The notes below the pieces were generated by a model. The model was not told where the DNA came from. It was given only the letters and a program-made list of their open reading frames with translations, and searched no databases. 64,000 nucleotides of DNA, taken from positions 62,001 through 126,000 of the forward strand of contig NZ_JBNXUM010000017.1 of NCBI RefSeq assembly GCF_050563545.1. Reading direction: 5' to 3'. Shown one piece after another: positions 7,203 through 15,440 of the stretch. How positions within the stretch are numbered: position 1 is the stretch's first letter; each line of letters opens with the position of its first letter. Source of the stretch: Falsiroseomonas sp050563545 (GTDB lineage Bacteria; Pseudomonadota; Alphaproteobacteria; Acetobacterales; Acetobacteraceae). Both the position numbers and the translations under genes were made by a program.

Positions 7203-7541
7203 ATGAAGAAGATCGAGGCCATCATCAAGCCCTTCAAGCTCGACGAGGTGAAGGACGCGCTGCACGAAATCGGCCTGCAGGGCCTGACCGTCGTGGAGGC
7301 GAAGGGCTTCGGCCGCCAGAAGGGCCATACCGAGCTCTACCGCGGCGCCGAATACGTCGTGGACTTCCTGCCCAAGGTGAAGATCGAGGTAGTGTGCCCC
7401 GACGACCTCGCGGAGCGCGCGATCGAGGCGATCACCGCCGCCGCGCGCACGGGGCGCATCGGCGACGGCAAGATCTTCGTCAGCGACATCCAGGAGGTCA
7501 TCCGCATCCGCACCGGCGAACGCGGCGACGACGCGGTGTAG
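7203..7541 (+). CDS. glnB: Nitrogen regulatory protein P-II
   Basis: A 112-residue PII signal-transduction protein of normal length. It integrates 2-oxoglutarate and ATP/ADP levels and controls glutamine synthetase adenylylation and the NtrBC system. The T-loop is intact, with the uridylylated tyrosine Y51 in YRGAEYVVDF, and the B-loop (TGRIGDGKIFV) and the N-terminal MKKIEAIIKPFKLDEVK are canonical. It precedes glnA by 191 bp on the same strand, the standard glnB-glnA arrangement in alphaproteobacteria, and a sigma-54-type promoter is upstream. The ATG at 7203 gives the family-standard N-terminus. Confidence 0.97.
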   Translation: MKKIEAIIKPFKLDEVKDALHEIGLQGLTVVEAKGFGRQKGHTELYRGAEYVVDFLPKVKIEVVCPDDLAERAIEAITAAARTGRIGDGKIFVSDIQEVIRIRTGERGDDAV

Positions 7542-7557
7542 CGGACGGACAGGGATC

Positions 7558-7579
7558 GCCGCCGGCTTCCGCCGGCGGC
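7558..7579 (+). promoter_or_regulatory. Hairpin 1 between glnB and glnA
   Basis: Perfect 8-bp stem GCCGCCGG / CCGGCGGC around CTTCCG, 17 bp after the glnB stop. There is no following U-run, so it is not a standard terminator; it may stabilise the glnB mRNA end. Confidence 0.5.
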
Positions 7580-7615
7580 TCGGGCCGGACGACCGGCCCA
7601 CCTTATCGCCGGGGG

Positions 7616-7646
7616 CGCCCGGGGCTGGATGATCCAGGCCCGGGCG
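7616..7646 (+). promoter_or_regulatory. Hairpin 2 (long two-part stem) in the glnA leader
   Basis: A 31-nt palindrome: CGCCCGGG pairs with CCCGGGCG, then after a G-G mismatch CTGGA pairs with TCCAG around the loop TGA. It is 86 bp upstream of the glnA ATG and lacks a U-tract. Its symmetry suggests an RNA processing, attenuation or protein-binding site that sets the ratio of PII to glutamine synthetase. The function is inference. Confidence 0.5.
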
Positions 7647-7732
7647 ACGGCGGGAAGGGCCCGCGGCGGGGACCGGCCCTCGTCGCGGCGCAAGCAGGGA
7701 CCGGGACACTAGACGGGACAGGACCTCACACG

Positions 7733-9172
7733 ATGGCGAAGAAGCCGGCAACTGGTGGCGGGAACGCCGCCGTCTCCAAGGTCATGGAGATGATCAAGGA
7801 GCACAGCGTCGAGTACGTGGACTTCCGATTCACCGATCCCCGCGGCAAGTGGCAGCACACCGCGCAGCACGTCTCGACGATCGAGCCGGACGTCTTCGAG
7901 GACGGCATCATGTTCGACGGCTCCTCGATCGCCGGCTGGAAGGCGATCAACGAGTCCGACATGATCCTGATGCCCGACGCCTCCACCGCCGTGATGGATC
8001 CCTTCTCGGCCAAGCCGCAGATGATCCTGTTCTGCGACATCGTGGAGCCCTCGACCGGCCAGATGTATTCGCGCGACCCGCGTTCGACCGCGAAGCGCGC
8101 CGAGGCCTACCTGAAGACCACGGGGATCGGCGACACCGCCTTCTTCGGCCCCGAGGCCGAGTTCTTCGTCTTCGACAGCGTGAAGTTCGGCACGGGCGGC
8201 AACTACGGCATCTATCAGCTCGACAGCATCGAGGGCCCCGGCTCCTCCCTGAAGGACTACCCCGAGGGCAACATGGGCCACCGCCCCGTCGTGAAGGGCG
8301 GCTACTTCCCGGTCCCGCCGGTGGACAGCGAGCAGGACCTGCGCGCCGAGATGCTCTCCACCATGGGTGAGATGGGCCTGCCGATCGAGAAGCACCACCA
8401 CGAGGTCGCGCAGTCCCAGCACGAGCTCGGCACCAAGTTCGGCCCCCTGGTCCAGCAGGCCGACTTCATGCAGATTTACAAGTACTGCGTGCACAACGTC
8501 GCGCACAGCTACGGCAAGACCGCGACCTTCATGCCGAAGCCGATCTACGGCGACAACGGCAGCGGCATGCACGTCCACCAATCCATCTGGAAGGCGGGCA
8601 AGCCGGTCTTCGCGGGCAACGGCTATGCCGACCTCAGCGAGACGGCGCTCTACTACATCGGCGGCATCATCAAGCACGCCAAGGCGCTGAACGCCTTCAC
8701 CAACCCCACCACCAACTCCTACAAGCGCCTGATCCCGGGCTTCGAGGCGCCGGTGCTGCTGGCCTATTCCGCCCGCAACCGCTCGGCGTCCTGCCGCATC
8801 CCCTATGCGACGAGCCCGAAGGCCAAGCGCGTCGAGGTCCGCTTCCCCGATCCGGGCGCGAACCCCTACCTGGCGTTCAGCGCGATGCTGATGGCCGGCC
8901 TCGATGGCATCAGGAACAAGATCCATCCCGGCGAGGCGATGGACAAGGACCTGTATGACCTGCCGCCGGAGGAGCTGAAGGGCATCCCGACGGTCTGCGG
9001 CAGCCTCCGCGAGGCTCTGCAGTCGCTCGCCGCCGACCACGACTTCCTTCTGGCCGGCGACGTCTTCACGAAGGACCAGATCGAGTCCTACATCGAGCTG
9101 AAGTGGTCCGAGGTGTACAAGTTCGAGCACACCCCGCACCCCGTCGAGTTCGAGATGTACTACTCCATCTGA
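7733..9172 (+). CDS. glnA: Type I glutamine synthetase
   Basis: A 479-residue GSI enzyme that makes glutamine from glutamate, ammonia and ATP. FDGSSIAGW, GPEAEFFVFD, NGSGMHVHQSIW, NPTTNSYKRLIPGFEAP and RIPYATSPKAKRVEVRFPDP are the family's active-site blocks, and DLYDLPPEE contains the adenylylation site Y408. It is about ten residues longer than the usual 469, because of an N-terminal MAKKPATGGG extension. The frame is open upstream, but ATG 7733 starts the expected sequence. It lies downstream of glnB under the same sigma-54-type promoter and is followed by a strong terminator at 9198-9228. Confidence 0.97.
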   Translation: MAKKPATGGGNAAVSKVMEMIKEHSVEYVDFRFTDPRGKWQHTAQHVSTIEPDVFEDGIMFDGSSIAGWKAINESDMILMPDASTAVMDPFSAKPQMILFCDIVEPSTGQMYSRDPRSTAKRAEAYLKTTGIGDTAFFGPEAEFFVFDSVKFGTGGNYGIYQLDSIEGPGSSLKDYPEGNMGHRPVVKGGYFPVPPVDSEQDLRAEMLSTMGEMGLPIEKHHHEVAQSQHELGTKFGPLVQQADFMQIYKYCVHNVAHSYGKTATFMPKPIYGDNGSGMHVHQSIWKAGKPVFAGNGYADLSETALYYIGGIIKHAKALNAFTNPTTNSYKRLIPGFEAPVLLAYSARNRSASCRIPYATSPKAKRVEVRFPDPGANPYLAFSAMLMAGLDGIRNKIHPGEAMDKDLYDLPPEELKGIPTVCGSLREALQSLAADHDFLLAGDVFTKDQIESYIELKWSEVYKFEHTPHPVEFEMYYSI

Positions 9173-9197
9173 CCTGACGGCGCGCTTCGGCGCATGG

Positions 9198-9228
9198 GGG
9201 CCGGTGCCGGGAGGCGCCGGCCCTTTTT
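9198..9228 (+). terminator. Rho-independent terminator after glnA
   Basis: An 11-bp stem, GGGCCGGTGCC / GGCGCCGGCCC with one G-T wobble, loop GGGA, followed directly by TTTTT. It lies 25 bp after the glnA stop and is the clearest intrinsic terminator I found in the window. Confidence 0.92.
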
Positions 9229-9333
9229 CTTGCCCGCAGGCATGGCCGCCGGCGGTTGCGGGATCGGCGGCTCTGGACGATATGGGGCGGCAACAGGTTG
9301 CGCCACGGCAGGACGGCGCGCCCAGGGGGGTGG

Positions 9334-11034
9334 ATGCAGAAGCCAGGCGACTTGGCCTATGGCCTGGACGATCGTCCGCCTGCGGCGGTCATCGCGACGA
9401 CAGCCCTCCAGCAGACCGCGGTCGTGCTGATCTGGGTCTTCCCCAGCATCCTTCTGGCCCGCGCCGTGCACGCCACGCCGGCCGATGCGGCGGCGCTGAT
9501 CAGCACCGCCTTCGTGGTCGCGGGCGTTGCCACCATGCTGCAGGCGGTGCGCCGCTGGGGCCTGGGCAGCGGGTTCCTGGCGCCCGTCTCCGCCTCCTCG
9601 GCGCATATCATTCCGGTCCTGCTGGCCGCCCAGGCCGGCGGCCTGGCGCTCGTCGCGGGAATGACGGTGATCAGCGGCGCGGCAACCATCCTGCTCGCGC
9701 GGCTGCTGCGCCATGTCCGCTCGCTCATCCCGCCGGAGATCGCGGGCGCCGTCGTGCTGATCATCGGGCTGTCCATCAGCGTCACCGGCGCGCAGATCCT
9801 GCTGCGCACGACGGATGGCGAGCCGCCGGGCGCCGAGGAGATGGCGGTCGCGCTGGTCACGCTGGCCGTCGGCGTCGCGCTCAGCATCTGGGGGAAGGGG
9901 CCGCTGCGCTGGGCCTGCATGCTCTTCGCCATGGTGGCGGGCACCGCCACGGCGGCCGGACTCGGCGTGCTGGAGGTGTCCGACGACTTCCGCGGGGCGA
10001 GCCTGCCGGTGGTTGCGCTGCCCGCGCTGGGAAGCTTCGGCTTCGCCTTCGACCTGGCGCTGCTGCCGGCCTTCCTGGTCGCCTCGGTCGCAAGCGCGCT
10101 GAAGACCGCGGGCGTGGTGACCTCGCTGCAGAAGCTCAACGACGCGGGTTGGACGCGGCCGGATTCGCGCAGCATCACCGGCGGCGTGACGAATGACGGG
10201 ATCGCGACGATGCTCGCCGGGCTCGGCGGGGTGCCGCCAATGAACCTCGGCGCGACCAATGCCGCGATCCAGATGGCGACCGGGGTGACCAGCCGCGTCA
10301 TCGCCTTCGCGACCGGCGGGCTCTGCCTGGTGCTGGCGTGCTTCCCCGGCGCGGCGGCGGCGGCGGCGCAGATGCCCGGCGCCGTCATCGCCGCGACGCT
10401 GATCTATTCCGGCGCGCTGATGATGGCGAGCGGCATCCAGCTGGCCGCCGCGCGGCTGATGGACACGCGCCGGAGCCTCGCGATCGGCCTCGCCCTGTCG
10501 GCCGCGCTGGCGGTGGAAGCGGTGCCGCGCCTGGTGGAGTGGATGCCGGCGGGCCTGAAGCCGCTGATGACCGCGACGGGCTTCGGCACGCTGGCCGCGA
10601 TCGGGCTGAACGCCCTGCTGCGCATCGGCGTGCGCCGGCGCGTCACGCTGACGGTGCCGGGCGGCGAGATCCGGCCGGCGGAGGTGGACGAGTTCGTCAC
10701 CGGCGCCGGCGCTGCCTGGGGCGCGCGGCGGGAGGTCGTCTCGCGGCTCTCCCACCTCGTCGCGAGTTGCATGGACGCGATCGCGGTCTCGGGCGTGGCG
10801 CGCGGCGACGTCGCGATCGCGATCGCGCATGACGAGACGACGCTCGACCTGCGCATCGCCTGGCAGGGTGCGCCGCTGGTCCTGGCCGACCGGCCGCCCA
10901 CGCCCGACGAGATGATCGACGACGAGGACGCGCCGGCACGGCTGGCCGGCCACATGATCCGGCGCCTGTCGGACAGGGTGCGCCTGCGGGAGAAGGGCGG
11001 GACGGTGGAGCTGCTGCTGACGCTCGACCAGTAG
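9334..11034 (+). CDS. NCS2 nucleobase:cation symporter fused to a degenerate GHKL-like domain (copy A)
   Basis: A 566-residue protein. Residues 1 to about 430 form a nucleobase:cation symporter-2 (xanthine/uracil permease, SLC23-like) with many membrane helices and the family blocks GAVVLIIGLSI and NLGATNAAIQMATGVTSR. The last roughly 135 residues are soluble and resemble an anti-sigma/RsbW-type ATPase domain: a helix EVVSRLSHLVASCMDAIA, a beta pair, then ARLAGHMIRRLSDRVRLREKGG and a final strand. The Asn of the ATP-binding N-box is absent, so ATP binding is doubtful. The tandem copy at 11108-12808 has the same architecture. ATG 9334 matches the start of that copy (MQKPGDLAYGLDD versus MRKPAELAYGLDD). 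Substrate unknown. Confidence 0.8.
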   Translation: MQKPGDLAYGLDDRPPAAVIATTALQQTAVVLIWVFPSILLARAVHATPADAAALISTAFVVAGVATMLQAVRRWGLGSGFLAPVSASSAHIIPVLLAAQAGGLALVAGMTVISGAATILLARLLRHVRSLIPPEIAGAVVLIIGLSISVTGAQILLRTTDGEPPGAEEMAVALVTLAVGVALSIWGKGPLRWACMLFAMVAGTATAAGLGVLEVSDDFRGASLPVVALPALGSFGFAFDLALLPAFLVASVASALKTAGVVTSLQKLNDAGWTRPDSRSITGGVTNDGIATMLAGLGGVPPMNLGATNAAIQMATGVTSRVIAFATGGLCLVLACFPGAAAAAAQMPGAVIAATLIYSGALMMASGIQLAAARLMDTRRSLAIGLALSAALAVEAVPRLVEWMPAGLKPLMTATGFGTLAAIGLNALLRIGVRRRVTLTVPGGEIRPAEVDEFVTGAGAAWGARREVVSRLSHLVASCMDAIAVSGVARGDVAIAIAHDETTLDLRIAWQGAPLVLADRPPTPDEMIDDEDAPARLAGHMIRRLSDRVRLREKGGTVELLLTLDQ

Positions 11035-11107
11035 CCTCCCGGTTGCGGCCGCGCGGAAGCCGGCGGATGATGCCCGGACCGGAACGACGCCAGCGCCGGG
11101 AGATGGG

Positions 11108-12808
11108 ATGCGCAAGCCAGCCGAGCTAGCCTATGGGCTGGACGACCATCCGCCCGCCAAGGTCGTCGTCGCCACGGCCCTGCAGCAGGCGACCGTGGTG
11201 CTGATCTGGGTGTTTCCGACGATCCTGCTGGCACGCGAGCTCCGCGCCTCGCCGGCCGATGCGGCGGCGCTGATCAGCATGTCCTTCATCGCCTGCGGGC
11301 TGGGCGTCATTGTGCAGGCGACGCGCTGGTCGGGGCTGGGCTGCGGGCTGCTGGCGCCTGTCAGCATGTCGAGCCCGCACATCCTGCCGTCCCTGCTGGC
11401 CGCGCGGGCGGGCGGGCTGCCAATGGTCGCGGGGATGACGATCCTCAGCGGGCTGATGACCATCGTGCTCGCCCAGGGGCTGACGCGGATACGCAACCTG
11501 ATCCCGCCCGAGATCGCGGGCGCGGTGGTGCTGATCATCGGCCTCGCGATCTGCATCACGGGGGCGCAGACGCTGCTGGTCGCGGAAGGCGGCGCGCCGC
11601 CGACGTTGGAACAGCTGGCGGTCGCGCTGCTCACCATCGCGGTCGCGATCGGGCTCAGCGTCTGGGGCCGCGGGGTGCTGCGCTGGGCCTGCATGCTGTT
11701 CGCGATGACGACGGGCTGCGTCGCTGCCTGGCTGCTCGGCGTGCTGGAGGTGACGCAGGAATTCCGCGATTCCTGGCTGCCGGTGGTCGCGTTGCCGCGC
11801 TTCGTCGGCGGCGGCTATGCGTTCGAGCCGGCGCTGCTGCCGGCCTATCTGGTCGCGTCCATCGCCAGCACGCTGAAGACGGCGGGCATCGTGACCACGC
11901 TGCAGAAGCTGAACGATGCGGACTGGATCCGGCCGAACCAGAAGCAGATCGTCGGCGCCGTCACCGGCGACGGGGTCGGCACGATGCTGGCGGGGCTGGC
12001 CGGGACCTCGGCGGTCAATGTCAGTGCGACCAATGCCGCGATCCAGCACGCGACCGGCGTGACCAGCCGCGTGATCGCCTATGCCACCGGGGCGGCCTGC
12101 ATCGCGCTGGCCTGCTTCCCCGCGGCCGCGGCGACGGCGTCGCAGATGCCCGCGCCGGTGATCGCGGCGACGCTGCTCTACGCCGGTGCGCTGATGACGG
12201 CGGGCGGCATCCAGCTCGCGGCGTCGCGCCTGCTGGACACGCGGCGGAGCCTGGCGATCGGACTGGCGATCGCCGCGGCGCTGGCGGTGGAATCGGTGCC
12301 GGCGCTGGTCGGCTGGCTGCCGCCGGAGCTGCGGCCGTTGATGACCGCGACGGGCTTCGGCACGATGGTGGCGTTGCTGCTCAACGCCGTCCTGCGCTTC
12401 GGCGTTCGCCGCGACGTGACGCTGACCGCGCCGCATGCCGCGATCCCGAGCAGCGAGGTCGACGATTTCGTCACCCGCGCCGGCATGGCCTGGGGCGCGC
12501 GGCGGGAAGTGGTTTCGCGCGTCGCGCATCTCGCGGCGAGTTGCATGGATGCGCTGGCGACATCGGGCGTCGTTGCGGGCGATGCCCGGCTGCGGCTGAC
12601 GCTGGACGAGGCGGTGATCACGCTGCGCATCGCCTATGAGGGGCCGGCGCTCGTGCTGGCGCAGGCGCCGCCGACGCCGGAAGAGATGCTGGAGGACGAG
12701 AACGCGCCGGCGCGGCTCGCGGGCTTCATGGTGCGCCGCCTGTCGGACCGGCTGCGCGTGCGGGAGAAGGGCGGGACGGTCGAGCTTGTCCTCAGCGTGG
12801 ACCAGTAG
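11108..12808 (+). CDS. NCS2 nucleobase:cation symporter fused to a degenerate GHKL-like domain (copy B)
   Basis: A 566-residue paralogue of copy A, 73 bp downstream and the same length, with GGGAG as ribosome-binding site 6-10 bp before ATG 11108. The membrane part again has GAVVLIIGLAI, but the signature reads NVSATNAAIQHATGVTSR: the Gly in N-X-G of copy A is Ser here, and both copies lack the usual Gln before the Asn, so ligand preference may differ. The C-terminal domain is conserved (REVVSRVAHLAASCMDALA, ARLAGFMVRRLSDRLRVREKGG), again without an N-box Asn. Conservation of this extra domain in both copies argues it is functional, for example as a regulatory or partner-binding module. The two genes probably share an mRNA. 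Confidence 0.8.
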   Translation: MRKPAELAYGLDDHPPAKVVVATALQQATVVLIWVFPTILLARELRASPADAAALISMSFIACGLGVIVQATRWSGLGCGLLAPVSMSSPHILPSLLAARAGGLPMVAGMTILSGLMTIVLAQGLTRIRNLIPPEIAGAVVLIIGLAICITGAQTLLVAEGGAPPTLEQLAVALLTIAVAIGLSVWGRGVLRWACMLFAMTTGCVAAWLLGVLEVTQEFRDSWLPVVALPRFVGGGYAFEPALLPAYLVASIASTLKTAGIVTTLQKLNDADWIRPNQKQIVGAVTGDGVGTMLAGLAGTSAVNVSATNAAIQHATGVTSRVIAYATGAACIALACFPAAAATASQMPAPVIAATLLYAGALMTAGGIQLAASRLLDTRRSLAIGLAIAAALAVESVPALVGWLPPELRPLMTATGFGTMVALLLNAVLRFGVRRDVTLTAPHAAIPSSEVDDFVTRAGMAWGARREVVSRVAHLAASCMDALATSGVVAGDARLRLTLDEAVITLRIAYEGPALVLAQAPPTPEEMLEDENAPARLAGFMVRRLSDRLRVREKGGTVELVLSVDQ

Positions 12809-12816
12809 GGGCAGAT

Positions 12817-13611
12817 TCAGTCGGGCCGCCCACCGCCCCCGCGCGGCGCCAGACGCGCCTCGTAGCGCGCGCGCCAGCCCTCGCCGCGCACCCAGGCCAG
12901 CAGGCTCCCGGCATCCGGCGCGACGCCATCCAGCGCGCAGATGCTGCGCCAGCCCAGCGCCAACATGCAGGACAGCACGGGCACGCCGCCATGGAAGGGC
13001 GTGCGCAGGATCGGCGCCAGCGTCGGCATCCCCGTCCCCAGCATCGCGATCGCGTCGAGCCCGCGGGGATCGAGCGCGATCAGCGCGTCATGCGCGCCCT
13101 GCCCCGTCATCGCGTAGATCGGGTGGAAGACGCCGTCCTTCTGCTGCGACCCGCTGACGCGGACAACGCGGAAGCCGAGCGCCGTGAAATACGCGACCCC
13201 GGCGTCGGTCAGGTCCTGCGGATAGGGGCTGACGAGGCCGATGCGCGTCGCACCCAGCGCCTGGAAGGCGTCGCGCACCGCGTGTCCCGCCGTGACGAAG
13301 GGCACGCCGCGCGCGGCGGAGATGCGCTCGACCGCCTGTGTCTCCCGCTCGACGCCCGCGAAATAGGACGCGCCGGTGCAGGCGAAGGCGATGGCGCCGA
13401 CCGGGGCGTTGGCGAACTGGTCCGACCAGGCCTCGAGCGACGCCAGGTAGTCAAGCAGCCGCGCGACGATCGTCGGCTTCGCGCTGGTCATGCGGGCGTT
13501 GAGCATGGCGACACCGGGCGGCAGGAGCGCAGCGAATTCCGGCTCCACCGTGGTGTTGGCCTGCGGGGTCAGGACGCCGAGCAGGCCGCGCGGCGCATAC
13601 TCGACGGCCAT
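12817..13611 (-). CDS. Maleate cis-trans isomerase / Asp-Glu racemase family protein
   Basis: A 264-residue protein of the maleate isomerase/arylmalonate decarboxylase family. The two cysteine positions used for catalysis are present: C78 in AFACTGASYF and C215 in PVLSCMLALGW. GVLTPQANTTVEPE at the N-terminus is the typical ligand loop. Its ATG (13611) follows the stop of the Bug receptor at 13614-14573 by 2 bp, so receptor and enzyme are co-expressed and the imported solute is probably a dicarboxylate or related acid handled by this enzyme. The exact substrate is not determined. Confidence 0.85.
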   Translation of the reverse strand: MAVEYAPRGLLGVLTPQANTTVEPEFAALLPPGVAMLNARMTSAKPTIVARLLDYLASLEAWSDQFANAPVGAIAFACTGASYFAGVERETQAVERISAARGVPFVTAGHAVRDAFQALGATRIGLVSPYPQDLTDAGVAYFTALGFRVVRVSGSQQKDGVFHPIYAMTGQGAHDALIALDPRGLDAIAMLGTGMPTLAPILRTPFHGGVPVLSCMLALGWRSICALDGVAPDAGSLLAWVRGEGWRARYEARLAPRGGGGRPD

Positions 13612-13613
13612 CG

Positions 13614-14573
13614 CTACTCCAGCCTGACGTTGTTGGCGCGGATGATGCGCTCGTAGCTCTCGGTCTGCTGCGCGAGCCGCGTGCGGAAGGCCGCGGCGCC
13701 GTCGGCCTGCACCTCCCCGCCGAGTTCGCCGATGCGCGTCTTGATCGCGGGCTCGTTGAGCACCGCGGCGATCTCCCGCTCGATCCGCGCGATCATCGCC
13801 GGCGGCGTCTGGCCCTGCACCAGAAGGCCCTGCCAGGTGCCGGCATCGGGCTCCGGCCAGCCGAGTTCGCGGAAGGTCGGCAGGTCCGGCAGGTTCGCGA
13901 AGCGCCGCGGACCCGTCACCGCGATGCCGCGCATCTGCCCGCCCGTGACATAGGGCATGGATTGCGTCGCGCCGGCCATGGTCACGTTCGCCTCGTTCGA
14001 CACCAGCGCGACCAGCGCCGGCGCGCCGCCGCGATAGGGCACGTGCTCCATCGTCGTGCCCCAGGATGATGCGAGCGACAGCGCGACCAGGTGTGTCAGC
14101 GTCCCCGTGCCGGAATTCGCGGCGTTCAGCTTGCCGGGATTGGCCTTTGCATAGGCGACGAGTTCCGCCGCGTTGCGCACCGGAAGCTGGTTGTTCACGG
14201 CCAGGATGTAGGGCGCGTAGATCAGCATCTGCACCGCGGCGAGGTCGCGTTCCGGATCGAAGGGCATGCGCGCAAAGAGGAACGGGTTGGTCGCCAGCAC
14301 CGACACGTCGAGCACCAGCATGGTGTGGCCGTCCGGCCGGCTTTTCGCGACGGCGTCTGCGCCGATGTTGCCGCCGGCGCCGGCCCGGTTCTCGACCACC
14401 ACGTTCTGGCCGATGCGCTGCTGCAGGGACGGCGCAATGAGCCGGGCCAGGATGTCGCTGGTGCCGCCCGGCGCGTTGGGGACGATGAGGCGGACGGTCT
14501 GGCTGAACTCCTGCGCCAGGGCGGGCGTGGCGAGGGCTGCGGCGCTGGCCGCGAGCAGCGTGCGTCGTTGCAT
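13614..14573 (-). CDS. Bug/TctC-family tripartite tricarboxylate-type solute receptor
   Basis: A 319-residue periplasmic receptor. A signal peptide (MQRRTLLAASAAALATPALAQ) precedes the family start FSQTVRLIVPNAPGGTSDILARL; ENRAGAGGNIG and HVPYRGGAPALVALVSNEA are hallmark Bug segments. No TctA/TctB membrane genes lie near, which is usual for the large Bug paralogue sets of Acetobacteraceae and Burkholderiales. It is the first gene of a pair with the maleate isomerase-like enzyme 2 bp downstream, the best clue to its ligand. Confidence 0.92.
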   Translation of the reverse strand: MQRRTLLAASAAALATPALAQEFSQTVRLIVPNAPGGTSDILARLIAPSLQQRIGQNVVVENRAGAGGNIGADAVAKSRPDGHTMLVLDVSVLATNPFLFARMPFDPERDLAAVQMLIYAPYILAVNNQLPVRNAAELVAYAKANPGKLNAANSGTGTLTHLVALSLASSWGTTMEHVPYRGGAPALVALVSNEANVTMAGATQSMPYVTGGQMRGIAVTGPRRFANLPDLPTFRELGWPEPDAGTWQGLLVQGQTPPAMIARIEREIAAVLNEPAIKTRIGELGGEVQADGAAAFRTRLAQQTESYERIIRANNVRLE

Positions 14574-14603
14574 GGTCGTTCCTTCCCGGTCCTTGCCTGC
14601 GCC

Positions 14604-14634
14604 ATCCTCGCCCGCAGGGGGCGCGGCCTGTCAA
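14604..14634 (-). promoter_or_regulatory. Candidate promoter for the Bug receptor gene
   Basis: A perfect -35 hexamer TTGACA (14634-14629, minus strand) is followed after 19 bp by GAGGAT (14609-14604), about 30 bp before the start codon. The spacing and -10 are poor, so this is tentative. On the opposite strand TAGACT at 14651-14656 could be the -10 of the divergent phosphoesterase gene. Confidence 0.35.
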
Positions 14635-14681
14635 GGCGGCGATGCCGGGCTAGACTGCCCGGACAAGCGAAAAGGGGGGCC

Positions 14682-15440
14682 ATGCGCATTGCAGTGATCA
14701 CCGATGTCCACGGCAACGTCGCCGCGCTGGAGGCGGCGCTGGACGACATCGCGGCGCGGGGCGTGCAGCGTGTGCTGTGCCTCGGCGATTGCGCGTCGGG
14801 GATGATGTGGCCGAATGAGACGGTGGCGCTGCTGATGGACCGCGCCATCGCGACGGTGCGCGGCAACCACGACCGCTGGATCACGGAACACGGGCCGAAC
14901 CACAAGCCAGGCCAGGACGCGGTCGCCTATGCCGAGACCACGCCGGACCAGCGTGCCTGGCTTTTCGAACTGCCGGAGCGCATCGTCCCGGCACCCGGCG
15001 TGCTGGCCTGCCATGGCACGCCCAGTTCCGACACGCAGAACCTGCTGGAGGAGCCCGTCGGCGGCCGCCTGGTGCCGGCGCCGCTGGACACGCTGCGCGC
15101 ACGGCTGGGCGAGGACGGGATGGCCGCGCGCATCGTGCTCTGCGGCCACAGCCACCAGGCCGGCGTGGTGCGCATTCCCGGCGGGCCGCTGGTGGTGAAC
15201 CCCGGCAGCCTCGGCCTGCCGGGCTTCCGGATCACGCGCGGGGAGAACCCGCATGTCGCGGAAGCGCGGTCGCCGCATGCGCGCTACGCCGTGCTGACGC
15301 TGGACGAGGGCGGCGCGGACCGCGTGGACCTGCTGGCCGTGCCCTATGACTGGGAGAGCGCCGCGCGAAAAGCGGAGGAACGCGGCGCGCCGGTCTGGGC
15401 CGCGGTCCTGCGCACGGGCTTCATCTCCATGCCTACCTGA
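14682..15440 (+). CDS. YfcE-type metallophosphoesterase
   Basis: A 252-residue calcineurin-like phosphoesterase. Metal-binding motifs appear in order: DVHGN (D8, H10), GD near residue 34, GNHDR at about 60-64, and the late GHSH block (CGHSHQAG), followed by NPGSLGLP. The product is cytosolic. Likely substrates are phosphodiesters or nucleotides, but the family is too broad to choose. Its 3' end overlaps the convergent permease gene at 15433-16239 by 8 bp. ATG 14682 is preceded by AAAGGGGGGC and starts the canonical MRIAVITDVHGN. Confidence 0.88.
   Translation: MRIAVITDVHGNVAALEAALDDIAARGVQRVLCLGDCASGMMWPNETVALLMDRAIATVRGNHDRWITEHGPNHKPGQDAVAYAETTPDQRAWLFELPERIVPAPGVLACHGTPSSDTQNLLEEPVGGRLVPAPLDTLRARLGEDGMAARIVLCGHSHQAGVVRIPGGPLVVNPGSLGLPGFRITRGENPHVAEARSPHARYAVLTLDEGGADRVDLLAVPYDWESAARKAEERGAPVWAAVLRTGFISMPT

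Noticed and set aside
6890..7237. N-terminal extension of the aminotransferase to 7237
   Set aside because: The extra 116 codons show no homology and overlap the glnB start and promoter; the enzyme's normal N-terminus begins at the GTG at 6889.
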